A stretch of DNA of 10,905 nucleotides from CAYHDV01 sp047619465 (GTDB lineage: Bacteria > Patescibacteriota > Minisyncoccia > Phycocordibacterales > CSBR16-119), in contig JBLHJW010000020.1 in assembly GCA_047619465.1 (NCBI GenBank), forward strand, positions 1 to 10,905, written 5' to 3'. A program made the position numbers and the translations under genes. This document shows positions 4,371 to 10,905 of the stretch, piece by piece (positions within the stretch are counted from its first letter, which is position 1; every line of letters starts with the position of its first letter). A model generated the notes under the pieces. That model did no database searches, was not told where the DNA came from, and saw only the letters and a program-made list of their open reading frames with translations.

Positions 4371-5637
4371 CCAGATACACGTCCACATTGATGCGGATGC
4401 ATTTTTTGCCTCTGTTGAGCAGGTTCTACACAGAGAACTGAAAGGAAGGGCGATCGTTGTAGGTCAAAATGGAGGAATTGTTTCAGCCCTGAGCTATCCT
4501 GCAAAGGCCATGGGTGTTCCACGTGTCATGCCGATAGTTACAGTTCGCAAGCAATATCCATCCGTGAGTATTGTTTCTTCTGACTTTCACGCCTACGGGA
4601 TATTTTCGAGTCGACTCGAGAGAATAATTCGCAGTCATCTACCAAACCTTGTAAAGAATTCCGTGGATGAATGTTCTGCAGATATCGGTGATCTGGTAAA
4701 AAACTTTAATGGAGCAAGAGTTCTTGCTATAAGTTTACAAAAGGAATTATTTCTTAAGCTTGGGTGTACATTTTCTTTTGGTGTTGGTCGCACACCACTT
4801 CTTGCCAAACTTGCTTCTGGCTTAAACAAGCCAAATGGAATAACAATACTCACAGATGAGAACGTAGAGTCAAGTATTTACCATTTGCCAGTAAATAGTA
4901 TTTCAGGAATAGGGAATAGAGGTTCTGAGAATTTGAATAAGTTTAGGATTAAGACCATAGGTGACTTTGTTAAAGCTGATTCAAAATGGCTAGAATCAAA
5001 TTTCTCAATTTCTATGCCAGCACTACAAAAGCAGGCTCTAGGATTCGTCACCATTGTTCCAAAACAAAAAGATGGAATAAAGAGCATGAGCCGAGAAAGA
5101 TCATTCCCAGCAACTGAGAGTTTTGATTATTTGTATAGTCAGGTTTCTTTGAATATTGAACATCTTGCAAAGAGATTGAGAGGTGAGAATCTATTTGCAA
5201 AAAGAATCGGTGTAAAGCTTCGTGATCAAAACTTAGGATATACAAAATCATTTATCACCTTTACTTCTCCCACTAGAGACTCGGAGAACATGTTAAGAGA
5301 ATTAAAAAAACAACTAGGTAATATTTATAAAAAAGGTGTTATGTACAGACAGGTCTCTATTACTTGTTCAGGTTTAGGTGAAGAATCCATGCAGGGGGAC
5401 CTGTTCGGAGAATTAAATGTATCCAAGTCAAGAGACAGTCTTCGCTTCATTATAGATGGCCTAGAAACTAAATTTGGTAAGGAGTGTGTTGGTTTGGCTA
5501 CAAGCCTAAAGGCGAAAAAAAATACTGGTAAGGTATATTCAATTAGAACAAAAGGGGATACATATCCTCACTCACTTCTTTCAGGCGAAGAGGTGGAAAA
5601 AAGACTGATATATCCGTTTTTAGGTATTGTTAATTAA
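4351..5637 (+). CDS. dinB: Y-family translesion DNA polymerase (DinB/UmuC-like)
   Basis: A 428-residue Y-family DNA polymerase. Palm motif HIDADAFFASVEQ (12-24) gives catalytic Asp14 and steric-gate Phe19. SVDECSAD (104-111) gives Asp106 and Glu107. The finger motif SYPAKAMGV (48-56) has a Lys where DinB has Arg (YEAR), resembling UmuC. A helix-hairpin-helix thumb (ISGIGNRGSENL) starts near 184, and a little-finger domain spans roughly 240-345. QGDLF at 348-352 resembles the beta-clamp-binding pentapeptide. About 75 residues follow the clamp motif, longer than in E. coli DinB (351 residues in total). The enzyme copies damaged DNA with low fidelity. It overlaps lexA by 20 bp in another frame, so it is co-transcribed and SOS-induced. 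Motifs mix DinB and UmuC features, so the symbol is a family-level choice. Confidence 0.9.
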   Translation: MSQKRNNQIHVHIDADAFFASVEQVLHRELKGRAIVVGQNGGIVSALSYPAKAMGVPRVMPIVTVRKQYPSVSIVSSDFHAYGIFSSRLERIIRSHLPNLVKNSVDECSADIGDLVKNFNGARVLAISLQKELFLKLGCTFSFGVGRTPLLAKLASGLNKPNGITILTDENVESSIYHLPVNSISGIGNRGSENLNKFRIKTIGDFVKADSKWLESNFSISMPALQKQALGFVTIVPKQKDGIKSMSRERSFPATESFDYLYSQVSLNIEHLAKRLRGENLFAKRIGVKLRDQNLGYTKSFITFTSPTRDSENMLRELKKQLGNIYKKGVMYRQVSITCSGLGEESMQGDLFGELNVSKSRDSLRFIIDGLETKFGKECVGLATSLKAKKNTGKVYSIRTKGDTYPHSLLSGEEVEKRLIYPFLGIVN

Positions 5638-5645
5638 ATTGAATG

Positions 5646-5676
5646 AAAAAAAGTCTCACTCTTATCGAGTGAGACT
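5646..5676 (-). terminator. Strong intrinsic terminator between convergent dinB and the 144-aa gene
   Basis: A perfect 10-bp stem, AGTCTCACTC (5652-5661) and GAGTGAGACT (5667-5676), around a 5-base loop. On the minus strand the stem is followed by a T-run (A-run 5646-5651), so it terminates the 144-aa gene. It lies 14 bases after the dinB stop but lacks a T-run in that direction, so it would be at best a weaker terminator for dinB. Confidence 0.88.
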
Positions 5677-5691
5677 GTGTAAACCCTATTT

Positions 5692-6126
5692 CTATAGAGT
5701 AACTCTGAAGCTGTTGGCCGGAACATCTTCACCAAAAGGAATGATACATCCGTCATCGGTGATAATAATTGTGTTGCCATTAATATTCAGTCCTGAGTAT
5801 GCATTTGCTGAGTATTCAATATCAGCCTCAGGTTCATTGTCGAGTTTAAGGTTAAAGGTTATGACAATTTTCGCATCGTCCCAGTTGGAGCTTTTTATGA
5901 CTCCACCGACAACCTCGCCATTTTCGTCAAAATAACCAAATCTTTGTCCATTCATTTGCTCTGCAAAAATATTGAGATTTTCAAGCTGATCTCTTTGCTC
6001 GTCTGTATACACATGATAACGCCAATAGACTTCGTCTATTTCGGAGTGGCTTTCGCTTACCATTTTTTTAACTTTTTCATCTAGGTCTCTTTTGTATCCA
6101 TGAAGAAGATACATTTGAATATCCAT
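5692..6126 (-). CDS. Hypothetical acidic protein, 144 aa
   Basis: Unrecognised. The N-terminal part, about residues 12-60, is charged and probably helical (KRDLDEKVKKMVSESHSEIDEVYWRY...). The rest looks beta-rich: GQRFGYFDENGEVVGGVIKSS at about 60-80, then alternating strands ending NTIIITDDGCIIPFGEDVP near 118-136. It is strongly acidic, with no signal peptide or membrane span. A TATAAT (6137-6142, minus) ends ten bases before the ATG, and a strong terminator follows the stop, so it is a single-gene transcript with a leader of only a few bases. It is convergent to dinB; no functional link is evident. A soluble cytoplasmic protein is the only safe statement. Confidence 0.7.
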   Translation of the reverse strand: MDIQMYLLHGYKRDLDEKVKKMVSESHSEIDEVYWRYHVYTDEQRDQLENLNIFAEQMNGQRFGYFDENGEVVGGVIKSSNWDDAKIVITFNLKLDNEPEADIEYSANAYSGLNINGNTIIITDDGCIIPFGEDVPANSFRVTL

Positions 6127-6136
6127 TATTTGTTCT

Positions 6137-6142
6137 ATTATA
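6137..6142 (-). promoter_or_regulatory. -10 element of the 144-aa gene
   Basis: TATAAT on the minus strand, ten bases before the ATG at 6126, giving a leader of about three to four bases. A perfect TTGACA lies at 6175-6180 but is 32 bases away, too far to be its -35. The 6143-6249 gap holds nothing else that I can name. Confidence 0.45.
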
Positions 6143-6249
6143 TTTATTTAGATGTTGCACCTTTGATTGGCTCTTGTCAAGAATAATAGTTAATCTTGAA
6201 ATGCTATTTTTTGATCTTTAACCACTTAGATTGTTATGAAAACCAATTA

Positions 6250-8004
6250 CTAAGCATTTGATCCAGTTTGCTCTCTCCAGAGAGCGTAGTAGAGGCCTCC
6301 TTTTTTGACTAGTGCTTCATGGCTGCCTTCTTCTATTACCTTACCGGCTTCTAATACATAGATACGATCAGCATGAATGACCGTAGAGAGTCTGTGAGCT
6401 ACGAGTACAGTGATTCGTTGACGTTCTGTTTCTGAAATGTTCCGCACAGTATCAGTGATAGCCCTCTCTGTCACAGAGTCTAAACTACTGGTTGCTTCGT
6501 CAAAAATCAACACGTCTGGATCACGGAGAAGTGACCGGGCAATGGCAAGTCTCTGCTTCTCTCCACCTGACAGCTTGATGCCACCTTCTCCAACTTTTGT
6601 ATCAAGACCACCTTCTCCGCGTTCAATGATGCTCATAGCCTGTGATTTATTCAGTGCTTCTACGCACTCTTTGTCGGTTGCTTCAGGAGATACAAAAAGT
6701 AGATTTTCTCTAATCGTACCAGAAAAAAGTTGAGTTTCTTGAGAAACATATCCTATCTTTGAACGTAGATCTGTGGGGTCTAGTTCATTAACGGGGGTAT
6801 TGTTGTAAGTGATTGATCCACTGTCTGCTTTGTAGAGACCAATTAAAAGCTTCAAAAGCGTTGATTTGCCAGATCCAGACGGCCCAACAAACGCAATTGT
6901 TTCTCCCTGGCTTGCCTTAAATTTAATATCGCTAATTGTTACTTTTTCCACTACTTGAAATTCATCATATGAGAAATTAATATTGCTCCCTTCGATGCTT
7001 TTAATACTACCGATATCTTTTGGATTTTCAGGAGCTTCCTCTTTTTCTTTTTCTAAAAGCTCTCCAAGGGTTCGCATACTGGCTTTAGATTCTTGGTAAT
7101 TAGTAGCAAGAACACCCATTTGCTGTAGGGGTGAAAAAATAACAAAGGAATAGAACCAAAGAGAGAAGAATTCACCGAGACTTATTTTGCTCTGAAAAAT
7201 AAAGTAGACCATGAGCAGGAGAAGGCCCGCCCGGAGGGCGTTTATAATTGTCCCTTGTATAAATGACAGAGTTCGAACAGTCTTAACTTTTTTTATTTCC
7301 AAGGCCAGGATGGCGTCGTTGTTTTCATTCAATCTTTTTATTTCTTGTGACTCAAGTCCCAGGCTTTTAACCAGTTCTACATTTCGCAGAGTTTCGGTGG
7401 TTGAACCAGCCAAGGAGACAGTCTCTCTAACAATCTCATTTTGAGTTCGCTTAATAGCGCTAGATAGAAAAAATATAATTGTCCCTAGTGTGGGAATTAG
7501 TAGAGTGTAAGAAAGTCCAATTATGGGATTCACTATAAAGGCGTAAACAATAACAAAAACAATACCCACTAGAGATAAGAAGCCAATATTAATGAGACTG
7601 TCCAATAGGGATTTAGCATCTTGGCGTGCTTTCTGTAGTTTTCCCAACACCTCACCTGATCTTGTATCTTGGAATACACTGAAGGGAAGAGAGAATATAT
7701 GTTTTACTCCATCAGTATATAAATCCGCTCCAACGCGCTCGGTGGTGACGTTTACAAAGTAGTCTTGGAAGCTCTTTGCAATCCGAGATATGAGCGCTGT
7801 TCCAATCAATGCAAGAATCAATAACCCAATACCTGAAATAAAGTCAGGTTTCGCAAAACTATCTATTTGCGTTGCATAGTTATCAATAATTAATCTGAAA
7901 ATTTGAGGGTCCAACAGGGAGAAAACCTGATTGACTGTAGCTAAGACAAGTGCGACTCCCATCACTTTCTTGTGTTTTTTGAGGTAAGTAAAAAGTAATC
8001 TCAT
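6250..8004 (-). CDS. ABC exporter half-transporter (membrane domain fused to ATPase)
   Basis: A 584-residue exporter of the MsbA/MDR type. The N-terminal membrane domain (about 1-320) has roughly six hydrophobic segments, near 13-33, 57-77, 138-157, 160-182, 247-271 and 277-297. The ATPase has an A-loop Tyr346, Walker A GPSGSGKST 374-382, Q-loop Gln422, signature LSGGE 478-482, Walker B VLIFD 498-502 with catalytic Glu503, D-loop SSLD 506-509 and switch His537. Everything needed for ATP hydrolysis is intact, so it should work as a homodimer or with another half-transporter encoded elsewhere. The substrate (lipid, peptide or drug) cannot be told from sequence. No partner gene adjoins it. An extended -10 TGCTATACT eight bases upstream supports the start. 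Confidence 0.92.
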   Translation of the reverse strand: MRLLFTYLKKHKKVMGVALVLATVNQVFSLLDPQIFRLIIDNYATQIDSFAKPDFISGIGLLILALIGTALISRIAKSFQDYFVNVTTERVGADLYTDGVKHIFSLPFSVFQDTRSGEVLGKLQKARQDAKSLLDSLINIGFLSLVGIVFVIVYAFIVNPIIGLSYTLLIPTLGTIIFFLSSAIKRTQNEIVRETVSLAGSTTETLRNVELVKSLGLESQEIKRLNENNDAILALEIKKVKTVRTLSFIQGTIINALRAGLLLLMVYFIFQSKISLGEFFSLWFYSFVIFSPLQQMGVLATNYQESKASMRTLGELLEKEKEEAPENPKDIGSIKSIEGSNINFSYDEFQVVEKVTISDIKFKASQGETIAFVGPSGSGKSTLLKLLIGLYKADSGSITYNNTPVNELDPTDLRSKIGYVSQETQLFSGTIRENLLFVSPEATDKECVEALNKSQAMSIIERGEGGLDTKVGEGGIKLSGGEKQRLAIARSLLRDPDVLIFDEATSSLDSVTERAITDTVRNISETERQRITVLVAHRLSTVIHADRIYVLEAGKVIEEGSHEALVKKGGLYYALWREQTGSNA

Positions 8005-8012
8005 AGGGGTCC

Positions 8013-8021
8013 AGTATAGCA
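8013..8021 (-). promoter_or_regulatory. Extended -10 promoter of the ABC exporter gene
   Basis: TGCTATACT on the minus strand, ending eight bases before the ATG at 8004; the leader would be about 0-2 bases. The 244-bp divergent gap 8005-8248 holds this promoter, the antiporter promoter and no gene that I can support. Confidence 0.55.
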
Positions 8022-8213
8022 GATGTATTTATCCTGAGATGTTTCATTGTCTGCCATAACTGCGCACGATTTACCTCTTCATGTTAGGCAAATTTAAATT
8101 TCTGGATTGGAAGAAAATTAGAAGGTAAGTATTGAAAAGTATCTTTAACAAAACTTTTACTAGTCATAAAAAACGATCAGTAACTTGGACTTCCCAATTA
8201 TTAATCTACATAT

Positions 8214-8242
8214 TTATCAAATTAAAATAGACATGATATAAT
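8214..8242 (+). promoter_or_regulatory. Promoter of the Kef-type antiporter gene
   Basis: TTATCA (8214-8219), a 17-base spacer, then TATAAT (8237-8242) with a TGA extension (8234-8236). The -10 ends six bases before the ATG at 8249: predicted leaderless. Confidence 0.65.
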
Positions 8243-8248
8243 TTTGGA

Positions 8249-9937
8249 ATGACTTTATTTGTTGAAATTAGCATACTGCTAGCAATCGCCACCCTTATGG
8301 GCCTTTTCATGAAAAAATTGAAACAGCCACTTTTGATTGGTCATATTATTACCGGTATAATTGTTGGTCCAATTGTTTTATCCTTGATTACTTCAACTGA
8401 AACCCTTCATCTTTTTAGCGAGATGGGTATAGCAATATTACTTTTTATTGTTGGGTTACATCTAAAACCGAGTGTAATGAAGAAATTTGGAAAAGTTTCT
8501 CTTATTACAGGATTTGGGCAAGTCGCGGTGACTTCAGTAGCTGGTTTCTTTATTAGCAGATGGATTGGTATAGAAATACTGCCCGCTATATATGTTGGGA
8601 TCGCACTAGCTTTTTCTTCAACAATTATCATTATGAAGCTCGTCGCTGATAAAGGCGATATGGAAAGCCTTTATGGAAAGATTTCGATTGGTTTTCTTTT
8701 GGTTCAAGATATAATTGCCATATTACTTCTTTTCTTTATTCCGATTGTTGCAAGTGGTGATTTGGGATTTGACGCTATTTTAATACTCGTAGTTAAGAGC
8801 TCAATCGCTTTTGGAGGAATATTCCTATTTTCTAAAAAATTCCTCCCAGCGATTCTTAATTACGTGGGAAAATCTCAGGAACTTCTTTTCTTGTTCACAA
8901 TATCTTGGGGGCTTGGTGTGGCAACCTTGTTTAAAGTCTTTGGCTTCAGTATAGAAAGTGGAGCTCTAATTGCGGGTATTGCACTCGCTTCGCTACCTGT
9001 TCGAGACGAAATCAGCGCCCGACTAACTCCTCTCCGAGATTTCTTTATTGTGGCTTTTTTCATTTTACTTGGAGCACAAATGGAAATTTCAAATATTGGA
9101 TCCCTGATAGGTCCCGCTCTTGCATTATCCTCTTTGGTTCTTATAGGTAACCCTTTGATACTGATGTCTATTATGGGACTTTTGGGCTACAAAAAGAAGA
9201 CAAGTCTCCAGACGGGTTTTACTGTTGCTCAAATCAGTGAATTTTCTTTAATTCTTATCGCTCTTGGTCTTAAGTTTGGTCATGTAGATCAATATATAGT
9301 ATCTTTGGTTACCCTTGTTGGACTGATTACTATTTTTGGGTCAACTTATCTTATCCTCTATTCTGATAAAATATATAACATTATTCAAAAGTATCTTTCT
9401 ATTTTTGAAAAGAAAAAGGCAAAAGAAGACGACGTAACAGAAGAGTCATATGAAGTAATACTTTTCGGTGTAAATAGAATCGGTCATACATTTCTTGATA
9501 AGATTACATATTCGAATTATTCATTAATGGCCATTGATTACAATCCAGATGTTGTTAAAAAGCTTGAAGAAAGAGGTGTTGCTGCTCGTCTGGGAGACGC
9601 AAGTGATATAAATTTTCTTGAAAACTTACCCCTTAAATCAGCTAAGATTGTTATTTCAACAATCCCGAACATAGAAACCAACAAGCTAATTTTTGATCGT
9701 TTATATTCTGTAAATGAAAACGCTGTGTCTATCGCGGTGGCAACTAAGATACAAGAAGCTTTAGATTTATATGGTGAAGGATTAGATTATGTAATTCTGC
9801 CCCACTTTCTTGGAGCTCAACATGCAGCAGAAGTTGTAATGAATCTTAAGAGCAATCGTTCTGCATATAAAGAAATCCAAGTGAAACATCGAGAAAACCT
9901 TAATCTTCACATTGAAGCTGGACATGAACACCCTTAG
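8249..9937 (+). CDS. CPA2-family monovalent cation/proton antiporter with RCK (TrkA-N) domain, Kef-like
   Basis: A 562-residue membrane protein. Residues 1-375 form a CPA2 (Na+/H+ exchanger) domain of about 12 hydrophobic segments, opening LFVEISILLAIATLMG. It includes GLHLKP (69-74) and FLLVQDIIAI (149-158), where Asp154 lies at the ion-binding position of KefB/KefC-type exchangers. A charged linker (388-400) leads to a Rossmann RCK/TrkA-N domain at about 401-520, with GVNRIG (407-412) as the nucleotide loop and Asp430 after the second strand. The family exchanges K+ or Na+ for H+, gated by ligand binding to RCK. The glycine loop reads GxxxxG, lacking the middle Gly of GxGxxG, so the ligand is uncertain. 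There is no separate TrkA-C domain; the C-terminus is short and His-containing. Ion selectivity is unknown. Confidence 0.9.
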   Translation: MTLFVEISILLAIATLMGLFMKKLKQPLLIGHIITGIIVGPIVLSLITSTETLHLFSEMGIAILLFIVGLHLKPSVMKKFGKVSLITGFGQVAVTSVAGFFISRWIGIEILPAIYVGIALAFSSTIIIMKLVADKGDMESLYGKISIGFLLVQDIIAILLLFFIPIVASGDLGFDAILILVVKSSIAFGGIFLFSKKFLPAILNYVGKSQELLFLFTISWGLGVATLFKVFGFSIESGALIAGIALASLPVRDEISARLTPLRDFFIVAFFILLGAQMEISNIGSLIGPALALSSLVLIGNPLILMSIMGLLGYKKKTSLQTGFTVAQISEFSLILIALGLKFGHVDQYIVSLVTLVGLITIFGSTYLILYSDKIYNIIQKYLSIFEKKKAKEDDVTEESYEVILFGVNRIGHTFLDKITYSNYSLMAIDYNPDVVKKLEERGVAARLGDASDINFLENLPLKSAKIVISTIPNIETNKLIFDRLYSVNENAVSIAVATKIQEALDLYGEGLDYVILPHFLGAQHAAEVVMNLKSNRSAYKEIQVKHRENLNLHIEAGHEHP

Positions 9938-9999
9938 ATATTTTCACTCACTACAAGTCTATTTATTGAATCCAATTACTAAGGTTCTGATATTAAATC

Positions 10000-10008
10000 T
10001 GGTATAAT
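10000..10008 (+). promoter_or_regulatory. Extended -10 promoter of the DedA gene
   Basis: TGGTATAAT ends six bases before the ATG at 10015, placing +1 on the start codon. There is no good -35. It lies in the 77-bp gap after the antiporter gene, where no terminator is evident, so some read-through from the antiporter is possible. Confidence 0.65.
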
Positions 10009-10014
10009 ACTGAG

Positions 10015-10608
10015 ATGGAATTACTACATGACAGCCTCATTGAACTCTTCTTCTCACTGACACCTTTTTTAAGAAATATCTTTATTTTCGTTATGGCTTT
10101 TGGTGAGGGACTTCCAATTATTGGTTCTTTTCTTCCGGGAGGGACGATCGCAATTTTAATTGGTAGCTTATCTGTTGAGGGTTTTATTAGTCCATGGCTT
10201 GCTATCCACATACTTGCAATTGGAAGTTTATGCGGTGACCTAGTTGGTTTTACTTTTGGAAGATACTTGCTACATATAAAATGGGTTCATAAGATTGTCT
10301 ATAATGAAAAGCATATAAAGAAATGGGATATTTTTGATCGCCATGCCGCACTCGTAATTATTTTTGGAAAAATAGTTCCTGTTATTAGATCTATGCCAGC
10401 TCTTTTTGCTGGGGCGCGAAAGATGAATATATCAAAATATATTGTGTATGTTTTGATTGGTTCATACATGTGGGCGATAGCTGGAGTTTTTGGTGGTAAA
10501 TATCTTAATCAATTATTCGGAGATTCGATCATTGTGTTTGTTGTGGGTATACTAATAATAACAGGGCTTTATGCGCTCTACGCAAACAGAAAGAAGGATT
10601 CTTCTTAA
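10015..10608 (+). CDS. DedA family membrane protein
   Basis: A 197-residue DedA/SNARE-associated (VTT) family protein. Family marks are FGEGLPIIGSFLPGGT (29-44, with Glu31 and the PGG turn of the first re-entrant loop), the GDLVGFTFGRYL segment (74-85, Asp75 and Gly82-Arg83), and GKIVPVIRSMPALFAG (118-133) with the conserved Arg125 and Pro128 of the second re-entrant loop. Hydrophobic segments near 20-30, 43-78, 111-121, 141-161 and 171-190 follow. Members elsewhere (UptA-type) recycle undecaprenyl phosphate across the membrane for envelope synthesis, and others affect proton-dependent drug tolerance; which applies is not shown. It follows the antiporter on the same strand but has its own promoter and a hairpin terminator. 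Confidence 0.9.
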   Translation: MELLHDSLIELFFSLTPFLRNIFIFVMAFGEGLPIIGSFLPGGTIAILIGSLSVEGFISPWLAIHILAIGSLCGDLVGFTFGRYLLHIKWVHKIVYNEKHIKKWDIFDRHAALVIIFGKIVPVIRSMPALFAGARKMNISKYIVYVLIGSYMWAIAGVFGGKYLNQLFGDSIIVFVVGILIITGLYALYANRKKDSS

Positions 10609-10633
10609 GGTATTTTCCAAATAGGAGCAACAG

Positions 10634-10663
10634 AACATCCCAAACGCATGCGCTTGGGATGTT
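10634..10663 (+). terminator. Hairpin terminator downstream of dedA
   Basis: A perfect 10-bp inverted repeat, AACATCCCAA (10634-10643) and TTGGGATGTT (10654-10663), around a 10-base spacer that is itself near-palindromic (CGCATGCG). It begins 26 bases after the dedA stop. The following T-run is short (GTTTGCT), so it may be moderate in strength. Confidence 0.65.
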
Positions 10664-10711
10664 TGCTAATCTGCGGAACGAAATTAGAACCTGTATATAG
10701 AGTATGTAAAT

Positions 10712-10760
10712 AAAAAAACCACTAGTAATCATTAAGAACTCATCCCATTGCCATAAGTGG
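10712..10760 (-). terminator. Possible terminator for the gene entering from the right edge
   Basis: On the minus strand CCACT (10756-10760) and AGTGG (10719-10723) can pair across a 32-base interval and are followed by seven T (A-run 10712-10718). The stem is only five pairs with a long loop, so this is tentative. Apart from this and the dedA terminator, 10609-10839 shows nothing that I can call. Confidence 0.3.
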
Positions 10761-10839
10761 ACACAGAATGACAATTATAAATCTCATGAAAACGCAGATA
10801 TTTTTTTGCGCCTTCTTTGATCACAGGGGAAGGATATAC

Positions 10840-10905
10840 TTAATTTGTAAAGAAATCTAAAATATTCTCAGCAGTTCGTGTGCCTTTTTTATACATTTCA
10901 GTATA
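10840..10905 (-). CDS. C-terminal end of an unidentified protein (partial, enters from the right edge)
   Basis: The minus strand is open from the window edge for 21 codons to a TAA at 10840-10842, reading YTEMYKKGTRTAENILDFFTN. The residue mix looks protein-like, and a possible T-run terminator lies about 80 bases further on, so this is probably the tail of a gene extending beyond the window. It is too short to identify. An alternative is that the ATG at 10896 starts an 18-codon ORF, but the TATACT found there is only three bases away, unlike the other promoters here. Confidence 0.4.
   Translation of the reverse strand, partial: YTEMYKKGTRTAENILDFFTN

Noticed and set aside
6143..6180. Perfect TTGACA at 6175-6180 on the minus strand as -35 of the 144-aa gene
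   Set aside because: It is 32 bases from TATAAT, and no acceptable -10 lies 16-18 bases from it.
6177..6199. Inverted repeat TCAAGA/TCTTGA downstream of the ABC exporter gene
   Set aside because: Six pairs with an 11-base loop and no T-run on the minus strand; not a convincing terminator.
8081..8128. 15-codon basic ORF MLGKFKFLDWKKIRR in the divergent gap
   Set aside because: No promoter or ribosome site at the expected distance; too short to support.
6243..9983. Repeated 12-mer CCAATTACTAAG at 6243 and 9972
   Set aside because: Only two copies, AT-rich, no shared context; likely chance.
10529..10774. 81-residue minus-strand ORF
   Set aside because: Antisense to the dedA 3' end and runs through the dedA terminator hairpin; no start signal.
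1..10905. CRISPR arrays, insertion sequences, tRNA or rRNA genes
   Set aside because: No spaced direct repeats, transposase genes, terminal inverted repeats or recognisable structural RNA sequences were seen on either strand.

Overview
The window is AT-rich, tightly packed bacterial DNA with 12 complete protein genes that I accept, plus two genes cut by the window ends. Several gene types, the short intergenic gaps, the many small unrecognised proteins and the recurrent leaderless-looking promoters fit a Patescibacteria/CPR-type genome (Parcubacteria-like). That is an inference from style; there is no rRNA or other decisive marker here. The standard bacterial code fits: no gene needs UGA readthrough, and stops are mostly TAA/TAG.

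Layout, left to right. Positions 1-1145 (minus strand): the N-terminal two thirds of the ribosome-assembly GTPase EngB, a 70-residue two-helix membrane protein and a 107-residue orphan, separated by intrinsic terminators. Positions 1147-2614 (minus): a DEAD-box RNA helicase with an unusual Gly/Arg-rich N-terminal tail, transcribed from a good extended -10 promoter with a roughly 116-nt leader that holds a hairpin and a 16-codon upstream ORF. Positions 2660-5637: a DNA-damage cluster. An alkyltransferase-like protein (PFHR in place of PCHR) and an unknown 96-residue partner run leftward. A MazG-like NTP pyrophosphohydrolase and a lexA-dinB operon run rightward. A LexA operator of the Gram-positive type, GAAC-N4-GTTC, lies between the -35 and -10 of the lexA promoter. 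Positions 5646-8021 (minus): a 144-residue orphan with a strong terminator, and an ABC exporter half-transporter. Positions 8214-10663 (plus): a Kef-type cation/proton antiporter with a C-terminal RCK domain, then a DedA-family membrane protein ending at a hairpin terminator. The last 240 bases hold no complete gene; the C-terminal end of a minus-strand ORF enters at the right edge.

The most striking cross-window signal is in the promoters. For engB, the 70-aa gene, the ATL gene, the MazG-like gene, lexA, the ABC exporter, the antiporter and dedA, a -10 hexamer (often TGnTATAAT or TGnTATACT) ends 6-8 bases before the ATG, most often exactly 6. That would put transcription start on the A of the start codon, so these mRNAs are probably leaderless. 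Genes internal to operons (dinB, the 96-aa gene) and the 107-aa gene instead carry AAGGA-like Shine-Dalgarno sequences.

Functionally, the centre reads as a compact damage-response module: lesion recognition (ATL), nucleotide-pool cleaning (MazG-like), SOS repression (LexA) and translesion synthesis (DinB). The flanks are RNA/ribosome housekeeping on the left and membrane transport on the right.
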